Shown piece after piece: positions 36,134 through 47,728 of a stretch of 64,000 nucleotides of DNA. Positions within the stretch are counted from its first letter, which is position 1. Every line of letters starts with the position of its first letter. This DNA comes from Linnemannia elongata (lineage: Eukaryota; Mortierellomycota; Mortierellomycetes; Mortierellales; Mortierellaceae). The position numbers were made by a program, and so were the translations under genes. The stretch spans positions 186,001 to 250,000 of the forward strand of contig JAXBDG010000013.1 of NCBI GenBank assembly GCA_036320915.1, written 5' to 3'. The notes under the pieces are model-generated. The model was given only the letters and a program-made list of their open reading frames with translations, made no database searches and was not told where the DNA came from.

Positions 36134-39100
36134 TTAGATGCCAGAGGCAGAGGACGAGGTACTGTTTTGGCGACTGCACCGCAACCGCTTGAGGTCTTCA
36201 TTCGTCGTGCTGGCACTGGTACTTGTCCGACGGGGACCCGGGAAGATGGCCGACGAGGACGACAGTGACCCATCCGAAGAAGAGTGCATGTTGACTGAGG
36301 ACGATCCATTGGACGAAAAGGACGAGCAGTTGGACGAATTGACAAGACTCACGCTGAGCGAGTTCTTGCGCTTAGCCGATGTCGAGTCATGAGGATGATG
36401 CCGTTGTGGTTGCTGTGGTTGCTGTTGCGATTGCTGCGCTTGCCCTTGCTGCTGTTGTTGTTGACCGTTGGTGTGAATAGTCAAGAGTCCTCCTGAAGAT
36501 GACGACATGGTTGTCAGTGTTGAGGTGGCAGTGGTCGAGGATGACGACGACATAGCAGATGACGATCCAGCAGGAACAGAATGAGGTGGTGCTCCATGAC
36601 GGTACAATGGCTGCCCAGAAAAGTGAGTCGTATAAGGCGAGAGGTTGTGCTGTTGAGACAACGGCCTCGAGGTTGGTTCCATGCTGGGCTGTTCCGTCAA
36701 CGACAAGTTCGACAAGGAAGCAGAGGCTGCCATCGTGGAAGATGTCGTTGGTGAGGGCATTGGTGATGGTACTGTTGAATTAGAGGACAATGGCGACGAA
36801 GTGGGCGAGAGCGTCAACCCTGAAGGTCCTGCTGTTGAGGTGGCAGGGGCCTTGGACATGATAGCTTCCACAGTCTGAGCTCGGCTGTGTTGATGGTTTC
36901 CGTCGGCGTTCCTAAAGCCACGGCTGTTGAGTCCAGAGCGCATATCGTCCTTATGTTGCTGCTGTTGTCCATGGCCAAATGATTGAAGAGGGCGATATGC
37001 GCCAGAAGTGTTTGTTTGTTCTTGCTGAAGTAGGACCAGAGGAATCGGAGCCGAAACAGAAGGTGACCTTGTTGACGACGATGAAGAAGTGACGCAGGTC
37101 ACAGCCACTGTCTCCATAGGTGTATCCAACGGATGCATCGTCGCGTTTCCTGGCTGGACATGGCTGTCCTTCAATGTCGAAGGTGCCGGCTGTGACGATG
37201 ATGATCCTGCTGCCGACGATAAGGCGACCACGGAAGGTCCCGATGCTGATGGCGTTGTCATAGTAGTGATGGAGGCGGTGCTGTCAGTCATGACAATGTC
37301 CATTGCACTATCAGCAACGCCAGTTGTAGAGCCCTCTGACGCTGTCTCATTCATGAGCGCCACTGAAATGGATGCAGCCGTAGCCTTGGAATCTGCTTCA
37401 AGTCCCGTCCTTGCCTCCTGGCCTGAGGGAGTCGCGGCAGCAACATCGTCAGGAGCATCCTTGCCAGTAATTCCGGTTCCTGTAGCTGTGGTACCAGCTG
37501 CTACTGCCGATAGCTTTTGCTTTTGACTCAACTCATCCTTAAGTCCGCTCTCTTTGAGAAGTTTGCACTTGAATCGATGGCTGATACCAGAAGCTGGATC
37601 CAAGCATTGGAAAAACTCGGACAGCCGACAGAAACTCCACTTGCGTGACAATTCCTCCATAAATAGCGACTTGTTCATGTAAAAGATGGGGCTGGCAGCA
37701 TAAGACGATTGTTGCTGCAGCCAGTGCTGTTTTGAGGTCGAGATGTTTCCAGGCTGCGACGACTGGCGAACATGGGTCGCGTGAGGACCGTGGGTGGTAC
37801 GAGCGATGTGAACGGGGGCTCGGTGAAGGGTTTGTCGGTGATGCTGGAGCTGAGGAGAAAGAACGTGAGGTTGGGGTGGAGGATGGTGCTGGTGGTGGTG
37901 AGGATGATGCGAGACGTTGCATTGGTGGGGATGGTAGCTAGCGGACTGTTGATGAGATGAGGAGGGGTATACTGGTGCAGCAGCTATTGAGAGCGCGTCT
38001 GAGGCAGTGGCGGTGGAGGAAGTTGGGTTGACGACTGTGGAGGCTGAAGGATGGAGAGGTGGAATGCCTTGATGGGTATGATCCGACGACAACGACGACG
38101 ACGATGTGCGCTGCTGCAACAGCTGGCGATGAGCTTGATGTTGCTGATGACCTGGTAGCGTAGAAGAGCTTTGGCGGTGGTGATTCGACCGATAACCACT
38201 GTTTGCGAGTGACTCTGCAGCGGGCGACATTGACGCAGGTCGTCCGGCAGCCACAGCAACCTCTTCGGCCGAGGGCATGGCCATGGGGGACCCGTGTCGT
38301 CGGGAAACTGCCATACGGCGACCTTGGATTGGCTGAGGTGTGTTGAAAGTCGAGAGAGGTTGATGACTAGAACGCGGTGATGATGGTGTTGAAAGGGGCT
38401 GAGAGAAGGTGGTGCCAGGTCGAGCTGAGGATTGAGGAGAGGGCGAGCCCCAAGCCGCTGCTGCTGAAGTCAGCGAAGGTTGTGCAACAGGTGACCCTGG
38501 CAGTGACGCCATTCTCGAGTGACAAGGCGTAAAGGTGAGGAGGGTTGGTGGCGGAGAGGGGGTAGCTGCACTTGTCAAAAGTGTGCCTACCAAACGGGCG
38601 ATGTACTGAATCGCCCAATTGTCAGTCAAGGCGAGGACCAGTCGGGCGCGGTTCTTTTCGCCTATAGAGAGAGGAGAACATGATTGATTCGAGATGATTG
38701 TCAGCGACGCGCTTTTTTTTTGACGATGAACAGTAGCAAATGAAAATCATCGACAGAGGAAGTCGCGCCTCGCGTTATTCTGCAATTTCAAGCTAAATAA
38801 AAACCGTGCATGCGACACGAATGCTACATTTTTTGTTTTACCTTGTTCACCGTGGACATGGATCCAATCAAAAGTCACTTGCTTTACCAGGACCGCAATC
38901 GATTCGAGCCGCCAGCCGTGGACCAACCAGCAGAGGGCATGCTCAATGCGGTCGTGGTCATACTCGCCTGCAAGGCGTTGCAAATACGAAGCCGTGACAA
39001 GGACGTTATCCTCTGACTTTAGCCAAGTGTAGAAGGTGGCATCATAGAGATCGTCCATCTTGCGGACATTGTTGTGGATATCCCTCCACAGCTCAGGATC

Positions 39101-40840
39101 TATCGGGCCATGAAAGCAAAGCGTTGGTCAAGAGGACGAGAAAGCCGTGAGTGATCAAGATCGATTATTTTTTTCTTTCGTCAAAACAAAAAACGCCGAC
39201 TGTTCTACGGGAGACATGCAAGACAGAGCGAGCGAGGGTATTGGCCAAAGGGAGGGGAGAAGAGAAATGGTATAAAAGGGGGAGAGCGAGCTGCCATGAC
39301 CCGCAGAAAGGGGGATCGCAATCAGATACAAGGAACCACATCCCGATAGCTCTCAATGCGTCTCTTGCAGGACAACAGAAAAACAAACACACAGCGAGCG
39401 AGAGGATTAAGAACACAAATACGAGCATCGACATTGTGAAAAACAACAACACCACTTCTCAAGCTTTGCTTGTACGCAAAAGTTTAATCCATATCACTCA
39501 TCCTCCATATTGCGAAAGAGCAGGATCATATCACAGGGGTGAAAGGAAAGAGGGGATGGGTGGGAGGCTCCATCCCTGTATGACCCATCTGTTGACAAGC
39601 GGGAGAGGAAAAGAGAAGGAGGGATACAAAGCAGAGGACGAGGGGAGAGAAGAGAAGGGGGGAGCAACAGCTACTGTGGTAGCCGTAAAGAGATGGAATT
39701 GACCCATCATGCCTCTTTACTCTCCTAGGAGGAGAGAGAGAGGCTCTAAGACAAGGACGGGAGAACTCTGAAGAGGAGGGCGAGAGAGAGAGGCCGAGGA
39801 TAAACGATGGAGTGAAGGAAAGGTGGAGTTGGGGCAGGACAGCTGAAGGAGAGGAAGAGTACAAAGAGTCGTGTCTGTTGTCTGTTTGTTTGTTTGTTTA
39901 CTGGTTGCTGCATAAAGGAAGGGTGAAAGAAGAGAGCACCATCCAGTCCTGTCATAGTTCATGTCACTGTACTCCTATTGTGCGATTGAACCAAATAGGA
40001 GGTGGTGCTGAAGTGTGTCTGTTATGGTATATGTGCACCCAGACGGCCGTCCTCCCTTCTTTGTTCTACAAGGGGACACTATGACCCAAGAGGGGGAAGG
40101 TTTCTCTGTCCTCTTCAGTCAGCTGGGTAGAACAGCGAGGGAGTGAAAAGGGATACAAGGGAAAGAGAGGAGAGAAAAAGAGGGGCAGGGTAGGGGCTCG
40201 CACTTTTGAACCAAGGCAATTGAACGGTGTAGGGGCTCAACAACACCAACTCCACGAGGGTCGGGAGGAGGGTATGAAAAAAAAAAAGAGAGCGCTGAAA
40301 AGAGGTGTAGTGTAGAAGTAGCAGTTGCAAGTTTCGCAGCGTGTAAAAAGGGTGTGGGTAGAAGGGTATTTGTTCTGGTATTGTTGGTTGCTGAGGTTGA
40401 CTTGCGTTCTTTTTTCTCTTCACTTTGTTGTCGCTGTGGACAGACACTCATCTGTCTGCCCAGGTTCCATTTGAATGAGTTGCCCCGCTGAAAAAACAAG
40501 GTGATTAGCCAAGTTGTGTGCTGCGAACGAGGAAAAAGTAAGGGACGGGGGGTAGAAGGTACTAAGAGAGTGGGTGTCGGTGTTGTTGTTGTTGTTGTTG
40601 TTACTGTTGTTGGTAGGAAGGGAGGAAGTAAGGAAAGGAGACTTGTTTTGCAAGGGGGTTGGAGTGGAAGGGGTTGTCAGTGAGAGACTGAGAATTGTGA
40701 GGTGAATTGAAAGGAGGGGGTAGGTGAGTCGGTGGGGTATGGTCGAGTGTTTTACCTTCCTGGATCTCGGTCGAAGCTTTGGCGTTCTTGGACCGGTAGG
40801 CCCTCACCTCTGTGGTTCTGTTGGGGGGAGGGTTGGCCAT
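36134..40840 (-). CDS. Large Ser/Gln-rich protein of unknown function with a conserved N-terminus
   Basis: Proposed three-exon model, 40840-40756, 39099-38842 and 38661-36134, giving 956 residues. Intron 1 is 1,656 nt; it is accepted because exon 1 ends one base into a codon and exon 2 supplies exactly the missing two, giving the smooth join STEIQE-DPELWRDIHNN. Residues 1-150 look folded and helical (MDDLYDATFYTWLKSED, ALCWLVHGWRLESIAVLV, NWAIQYIARLVGTLL). After about 160 residues the chain is Ser/Thr/Pro/His/Gln-rich and disordered, except for a folded-looking island in the middle (LFMEELSRKWSFC, SEFFQCLDPASGISHRFKCK). I do not recognise either segment. Composition suggests a nuclear regulatory protein. 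If intron 1 is wrong, translation could start at Met 39058 (MDDLYD). Confidence 0.6.
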
Positions 40841-42385
40841 GATGAACAGTGTTGGAGAGTCAGAGTGGCACAAATTGATGGGCTTATTTAGCCTATGGGC
40901 CAGTAAGTGCAACGACAAGGAGTAGTAAGGTTGGTTGTTGGTGGGAAAAAGGGCCTTGGGTGTGGGCGAGTGCAAGAGTGGGTGAGGAAGTAGCCCCCGA
41001 GGAAAGAGTAGCGAAGGAGGAGGAGGTGAATGGAATGAGTGAGGAGAGTAGAAAGGAGTGATGGTTCGATATGTGCAAGGGTGGCTGGAGTAAGAATGAA
41101 GGACAAAGAAAGGAAGAAGTAAGGAAGCAGAGATAGAAAAGGAAGAAGATAATCGAGGAGAGTGAATTGAGCGTACAGAGGAAAATAAGGAAGGAAAAAA
41201 AGGTGTGAAGAGAGGACGAGGAAGAAGAAAGGAGAAAAAAAAAGTGAGAGTGAGTAGGGAAAGAAGAAGGACTGAAAGGGTAAAAGAAGAGAGAAAGGGA
41301 AGAGATTTCTTATTTGAAGGGACAACAGAGAGGAAAGGAGGAAGAGGGGGGGGGGGGGGAGTGAGGAGAGGGTACACAACACTAGGTACAAGGGAAAAGC
41401 CAAAGAGAGAGAGGGCAGAAGAGGGAGGGCAAAAGAGAAAAGGAAAAAAAAAAAAAAGGAGGCACTCTTACTGACGGGATGGGTAGGAGACACAACAAAC
41501 AAGCAGACAAACAGTAATAATCTCAATAATCAAATAGGGATGAGGGATGATGAGGGATAGGATAGAAGACAGTGAGAGAGGGAGAGAGAGCGATGATGAC
41601 AAAGAACAAGAACGGTGTACGAGAAAGGCAAGAGGGCAAGAAGGCACATAAACAAGAAGGGCATAGGGCTAATTTATTTTCTAACAAAGAAAGAGGATAA
41701 AAAGAGAAAGACGCCTCTAAGCGTCAAAGATAAAAAATAAAAAAATGCTTCGCCGTTGTTTTGGAACACTCCCTCCATGGTAATGGTGATAAAAGGTGAT
41801 GGTGGTGGTGATGGTGTGAAAAATAATCAGCTATGAAAAAGAAGCACAGGCGAAGATGTCATTTGAGAACGAGAGGCTCAAGGGCCATCAACAGCCAGTG
41901 AGCGGAGGCGGAATATGATTTTTTTTTTTTTTTTTTTGACTCTGTTGCTCCACCTCTTCACCACCTCTTCTCAAATGAAAATGAAAATAAAAATAAAAAT
42001 AACGTAGAAATCAAAGGTAAATATTATTTTAGGCATTCAACATCCGAACTCAAATATATTATACTATTGTCTCCTCTTTCTTCTCCATCATCGATTGGGA
42101 TGGAGAGAAGAAGACAAGAACCTCATCGATCCATATACTACTATCATCGTCACACACATACACACACACCGATTAGATGGAACGAGAACTAAAAGGGGTG
42201 GAACCACATCCAACCTACACTCTCTTCTAGCTCGAGGCTCCAGTCTCGAGCGACTCGGACCATTCCTTGGAGATTATTTTTCTCATGTTGTCATGTTCCT
42301 TGTTTGCAATAGATAAAAGCAAACAAATAGCGAAACGAAACGCGTTGATTGTCACTCTTCCATACATTATCATCTCCTGCCGTAA

Positions 42386-42426
<41 letters not shown>

Positions 42427-43391
42427 TCTCTTCTACATTCCGTTGCTGCTCTGTTTTCTTTCTATATGCCTTTCCTCACCACCACATCCTGCTTTTATTC
42501 TGATCCCATCCCTCCACCTCGCTCTTTGTTTTGTTTTTCTCTTTACCATTGCTCCAGCTCCAGTCCTTTTATTTCAAAGTTCCCTTGTTTTATTTTGTTT
42601 GCTTTTGCTTCAAATTGGATGTTGCTAACCCCTGTCTGACAGTTTGTTTGTCCGTATTCTTTCACATAGTAAGAACTAGTTCCTACTGAAATGTCGCATT
42701 GCGAGTGCCTGCCTTATGTTGTGAGCTCTCACTATTGCAACATTGATCGAAGCGAGCCCCTGAAAAAGGCACCATGTTAGGAATACAAGGGACTAGAGGG
42801 AGTGCTTGGACTGAAGCAGACTAAACTCTCACCTATTTCTTCGCGTTCTATTCATCATACCTTGTAGCTTTATCCTCCCATCTTGTCGTTTTTTTTTACC
42901 CCTGCATTTCATGTGGATGCTTCTAAAAGTAAGGAAGATTTAGCAAAATATACTAGGGTATGCTCGAACGATCTCTCTGAATCTCGTTCTATTTTCTCCC
43001 ACTCGATCCATCGCTGCCACTCTGCCCCCTTTTTTATCCAATTGTTGATGTTATTGTTGCGGCAGGTAGGGTTGTGCCATGCTTCTGACGCGTGGCAACT
43101 GCCTCATCAACAATTTTTTCATCGTTTCTTTTTGTTTTTCTTTGCTCTTACCTTTTCCCTTGCTATTCATCCTTCTACTGCCTAATGGTTCCAGCCTTCC
43201 TTGCATAATGTGCAAGTAGGCACGTGACACATCCGATCCTTCCAAGACGGAAGTTGGATCATTTGGCGTGTCCTTGTCCAATGTTGGGTGAAGGAGACTG
43301 AGGGTAGTTATCAATGAGCGTTTTCCAGGACGGCGCCATTTATTAAAATCCGAGTCGGCTGTCACCTTGATCACAGCTCTGCACAGACCAA

Positions 43392-43422
<31 letters not shown>

Positions 43423-44296
43423 TTTCTTCACCCAGTCACAAGTCAGCCAGCAGGTGTGCCAGCCAGCAAGGCCAGCCAGAAGCGAAGAACAGTAGTGGGG
43501 ATCGGTGGCGATGAACCAAGAGTGTGAACAATGAATGAGCAGTCCCCTTCTTTTGTTGAAAGATTTTTTTTTTTTCCTCTGCGCTTTTTGATTCGATGTG
43601 TGACCCCCCATTGGACCTTGCCATGGTACCATTCTTCTCTCTCTTTTTTTTTTTCTTTTTCCTTTTCTTCTTTGAACAAACACTCTTTCATTCATTTTTT
43701 CATCCACTCCTTACTCACACACACACACCCACATAAACTTATACATACACTTACACTTTACAGTTACAAATACTCATACACATACCATTTGATATACCAC
43801 ACACATATCTTCATTTATTATTATCGTTACTTCCTCTCCTCCCCTTCCCTCTCCTCTCTCCCCTTTTGTTCTCCTTCAACGAAAAAGAAAAAAAAAAAAA
43901 AAACTTTACCTAAAGCTGACTGGCACCCCTTCTTCCTCTTCTTTTTCTTTCACTCCTCAACTTCCTTAATACCATACCCACTTATATACTTCCCCTCAAG
44001 TCCTCTTTTCTTCTCGCGCTATTCTCCTTTCCTTTTTCTCACACCTCACTTTCGCATTCACTTCACACTTCCATCTAATCCACAACCCGACACAAAGACA
44101 CACATCAGCAACAAACACTGTAAAGTCTACAGTCAGCGTAGACGACTGTGATCGGTCACACCTCTGTCCCAGCCCTCCTAAGCAACTCCTCCGCAACACC
44201 TTGTGAGCATCAACCGTACACACACTCATCCTATCCCAGCTACAACCTCAACCTCCGGGAAACAACCACCAACAACAAAGCTAGTTGCACACCACC
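40841..44296. other. 3.4-kb divergent spacer between two Ser/Gln-rich genes
   Basis: Strongly strand-asymmetric: purine-rich on the plus strand up to about 41.7 kb and pyrimidine-rich from about 42.3 kb to 44.25 kb, so both divergent genes have CT-rich leaders on their own coding strands. It holds a CT dinucleotide run (about 42390-42430), a T19 run (41919-41937), a TTTTTC repeat (about 43393-43428), an A-run near 43888 and a TGATGGTGG-type repeat near 41790-41815. Its many frames are low-complexity shadows. No gene is supported; the length is large for a promoter in this window. Confidence 0.55.
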
Positions 44297-47270
44297 ATGG
44301 GCAGACCAGTGGCGCGCAACCTCGAAGATGAGATGATGACAAAGATCAAGGCGCTTTTTGACAGGATCCTCGACACCGTCAATAAAGAGAACGTAAGCAA
44401 ACAATAATAACAGCAAAAAACTTTTTTTTTAGTACCACTGTAGTATGAATATGACTCCCCGTTTGTTCTATGCTTTGCCGAATATCAATCTCACTCTTAC
44501 TGACCGGAGGATATCGTTCTCTTTCCTTATTTTCTCGCATATCATTTTTTTTTTGGCATACCATGCATTGCTCAACCCATTGGGGACGGATGACACGGAC
44601 GATTTTTTACAGCCGCAATACACGTTCGACTTTGAACAGTTTGTCGATTGCTTTGACGAGAATGACCACTTCACCAAACGAGTCTTCGAGTTCCTGGTCA
44701 AGGAGACCGCTCAGCGGTACAGGAGCGCGCACCCGCAGCCTCAGTACTCGTCCCATCCTCGAGTTACCATCCACCACCTTCCCGGAGGAGGGCAGGATAC
44801 TCGCTCAACCACTGGCACCACCGCTTTGGCATCCAATGCATCAGCATCAGCATCAGCAGGAACAGGTGCAGGAGCATCGGGAGGAGGAGAGTCGACTGGA
44901 GGTTCTTCGACTCCCTCTGCAACCACGCTTCGACAGCATCACCATCACCATCATCACCATTCTCCCTTCCAGTCGTCCCGGCACTCGCTCCCACCCCTAG
45001 AGCGTGACTCCCTCGCCCGATCGCCGTCGACTCTTGCAGGATTTGGATCGACGAACGATAGTGCTCAACCGACAGCGCCTTCGACCAGCTCCTCAGGGGC
45101 TGCGCTGAGATACTTACTATCAAGTCAGGGATTCGGTCAAAACAGCAGACGTTCGAGGGCGGCTCAGAGAATGCTCTCAAACGACCTCATGGCCTTTCAG
45201 CAAGGACAGCCTTCTTTGTTCAGCAGCCTGAGTGCACTCTCTAGCCCTGTTCTTGGACCCGATGCAATGCTTGCTTCCACAGGCAGAGGGCCAAGTTCTA
45301 CAACAACAGGCACAAGAAGACATACACAAGACATGGACACTTCCCTTCTGATCTCTTCAGCACCACCCATGGGATCGTCATCAGGAGCAGCAGGGGGAGC
45401 ATCGTCATCTTCAGCTTCGGGCTCGGCATCAGCAACGGCCTCGTCCACTTCTCCCAGAGTGCGCTCGCCCTTTGAGCAGATGCAGGACCGACAGGACCGT
45501 CTCAGGAGATATATGCCCTTGCGAGAGTTTTCGATGGAGCTGATGCCAGAGTCTTTCAGGAACACCGACTCGAATGCCTCGGGATCTTCGTTTCTCTTGT
45601 CGGATGATCTGGAACCCACAGCCGACCCTACAGTGGCCCGAGCCTCGTCGTCATCGCAGAGAAGACGAGTCATCGTTGCCGAGAACATGAGACAGGCTCG
45701 GGAACAACAAATACGGCAATTGTATGCTCAGACCCTGCGTGCCCGACCACCCCCCGTACAACCCTCTTCAACTCAGACGTCGTCCAGCCAAGCACAGCCA
45801 TCGTCCTCCCAGGCGTCCACGTCCTTGTCATCCGAGCCTTCGAACCCGTTTCGACAACACTATATTCAGCAGTTACAGGAACAACGAGCTCGTCGACAGT
45901 ACGACCAATTACGACAACTCGAACAGTCTCAACATGCCCACCAGCAGGCTCTCCAGGCCCTTCAGGGCCAGAGACTTGTTGCACCAGAAGATACCCAACA
46001 ATTATCGTCATCATCTCAGCAGGATCAATCACAACCATCGACTCAGGCTCTTGCCCAACGATATGTTCTCCAGGACAATGGACTAAGACTTGTCCAACCT
46101 TATCCCGGCACACCAGGAACTCCAATCCCACTTTCTAGTACGGCTTCTGACTCTGTGGCGACCAGTGGTCTGACTTCACAGTCTACCGGATCTCTTCCGG
46201 CACTCACCTCGCAACAAGTTCTGGACGAGGCGTACCAGGAATTCAGTAGCAGCACCGAGAGAGGGCGAGCTGCGATGCGTAATGCTCTTGCTGCAGATCT
46301 TCACATTGAAGAAGATCACCAGGTCCTGTTGACGGGCGAAGTGAGCAGACGCAGGCGAAGACGTGTTGTCGGGAGATTCTCCAACTCAATGGGGTCACCT
46401 GACATCGGATCTGACAACTCGAGCGCCATCATCAGTCAGCAACAGCAACAGCAAGAACAGCGGGAACAGGAGTCTCTCGAGTCAGCAGTAGCAGCTGCTG
46501 CCCCGACAGATTCCGTATCGCCTTTACCACTTACCAGCTCCATAACAGTTCAACAAACACAAACTGCGGAGCAACAACAACAAGGAACAGGGCCAGTTAC
46601 CGACGCAACATTGCCTACAAGCTCATCCATTGCAACGCCAAGTGCAACCACGACTAGTTCGACGACGACAGCGGCGCCTACGGTACCAGAAGTCTCTGTA
46701 GAGATGGTTGATAGCCAAACAACCCGTGACGACGCAGAGCACCATGGTAGTAGCGACTCCAGCAGTGGCAGCAGGGGTAGCAGCAGCGGTCATCTTGGCT
46801 TGGGTCTGACTTCGACGGGCAGCACGAGCCATGGACAGAGTGTACCGCCGACTCCACCCTCCCCAAACCCAAACAGGAATCCGATGCCGACCTTTCAGGA
46901 CCGTAGACGATCGTCCATTAATCCTGCCGATATTGAGACTTTGGTTCGGGAGATGGAGGCCAATGCTCAGTCGGCAGCTGCCTTGGGTATCAGAACAACC
47001 GGTGGTAGTAGCCGACCAACATCAAATTCGTCGCCTAGAATCCGATTCCCTCTTCAGGCGCTGTCGCCTATTGTTGAGCCTGGTGGATCCACACCCCCTG
47101 TAGCGTTGGTCCCTCCTCTTGGGATCTTGACGCCTACATCTTCGAATTCTTCTTTGCCTGAACCGACGAGATCGGGGTCTCGTGCAACACAGCAGCCGGT
47201 CCTGTTGTCGCCCGAGCCTGAGCGTGGAGCTGAGCATACTGCAGGACCGCGCTCTCCTCCACTCCAATAA
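44297..47270 (+). CDS. Large Ser/Gln/Thr-rich protein of unknown function
   Basis: Exons 44297-44392 and 44613-47270 (phase 0, GTAAGC donor, TACAG acceptor) give 917 residues. The start is in a strong context (ACCACCATGGGC). The first 70 residues look folded: MGRPVARNLEDEMMTKIKAL and FDRILDTVNKEN from exon 1, then QYTFDFEQFVDCFDEND and FTKRVFEFLVKETAQRY from exon 2, probably a helical bundle. The rest is disordered, with Ser, Gln, Ala and Thr runs, a His run (about residues 140-147), a Gln-rich coiled-coil-prone stretch (HYIQQLQEQRARRQYDQL) and acidic/basic patches (RRRRRVVGRFS). I do not recognise the family. Composition resembles fungal transcriptional coregulators. It is divergent from the gene at 36134-40840, which has the same architecture of short folded N-terminus plus long Ser/Gln tail. 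Confidence 0.75.
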
Positions 47271-47728
47271 CCCTTCTGCTGTCTTTTTTTTTTCCAGCTT
47301 CATTTTTTTTTTTTTTTTTTTTTATTATTTAATATCATTATTTCATCATCTTTTATCCTGTACATGTAATAAAAGGTGCCGTCTGCTTCACAGCTGTGTG
47401 GGTGGATAAGGCATCCACCGTTCTAGACTTGAAAAGGTGTTTCCTTTTGGCCATTGATCTGTCTCTCTTTGGCTGTGAATTTTTTTGGTGGCGCAAAGAA
47501 ACCATCACAATAATTTTAGACACTCTTTTCCTTTGTAAACAGACCCGCGCTTACACACTTACTACACTCACGTCCTCTCTCACACACACACACACACTCT
47601 CTCTCTCTCTTCTACACATCCAACGCCCTTGCATCTTTAGACCATTGGATTGACGATTCCACGAGCTAAGCGAAAAGAGGATCTAGACACTCATCCCGGC
47701 TTTGCGCGCTCTCTTTCGCTCTCTAAGG
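47271..47728. other. Intergenic spacer upstream of the RTC4-domain gene
   Basis: Starts with a T-rich 3' flank (T23 near 47306-47323) and an AATAAA-like TAATAAAAG at about 47368. It ends in a CA/CT repeat (about 47580-47610) in the leader of the next gene. Nothing else is seen. Confidence 0.55.

Noticed and set aside
40601..41526. Minus-strand Ser/Leu/Phe-rich frames of 212-258 codons
   Set aside because: Low-complexity pyrimidine-rich leader of the gene starting at 40840; only the last part of one frame overlaps a real exon.
43393..43428. TTTTTC repeats and other short direct repeats as a possible CRISPR array
   Set aside because: They are simple microsatellites without unique spacers, in a eukaryotic genome.
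43531..44151. 206-codon plus-strand frame
   Set aside because: Phe/Ser/His/Thr-rich translation of a CT-rich leader with homopolymers; the real start is at 44297.
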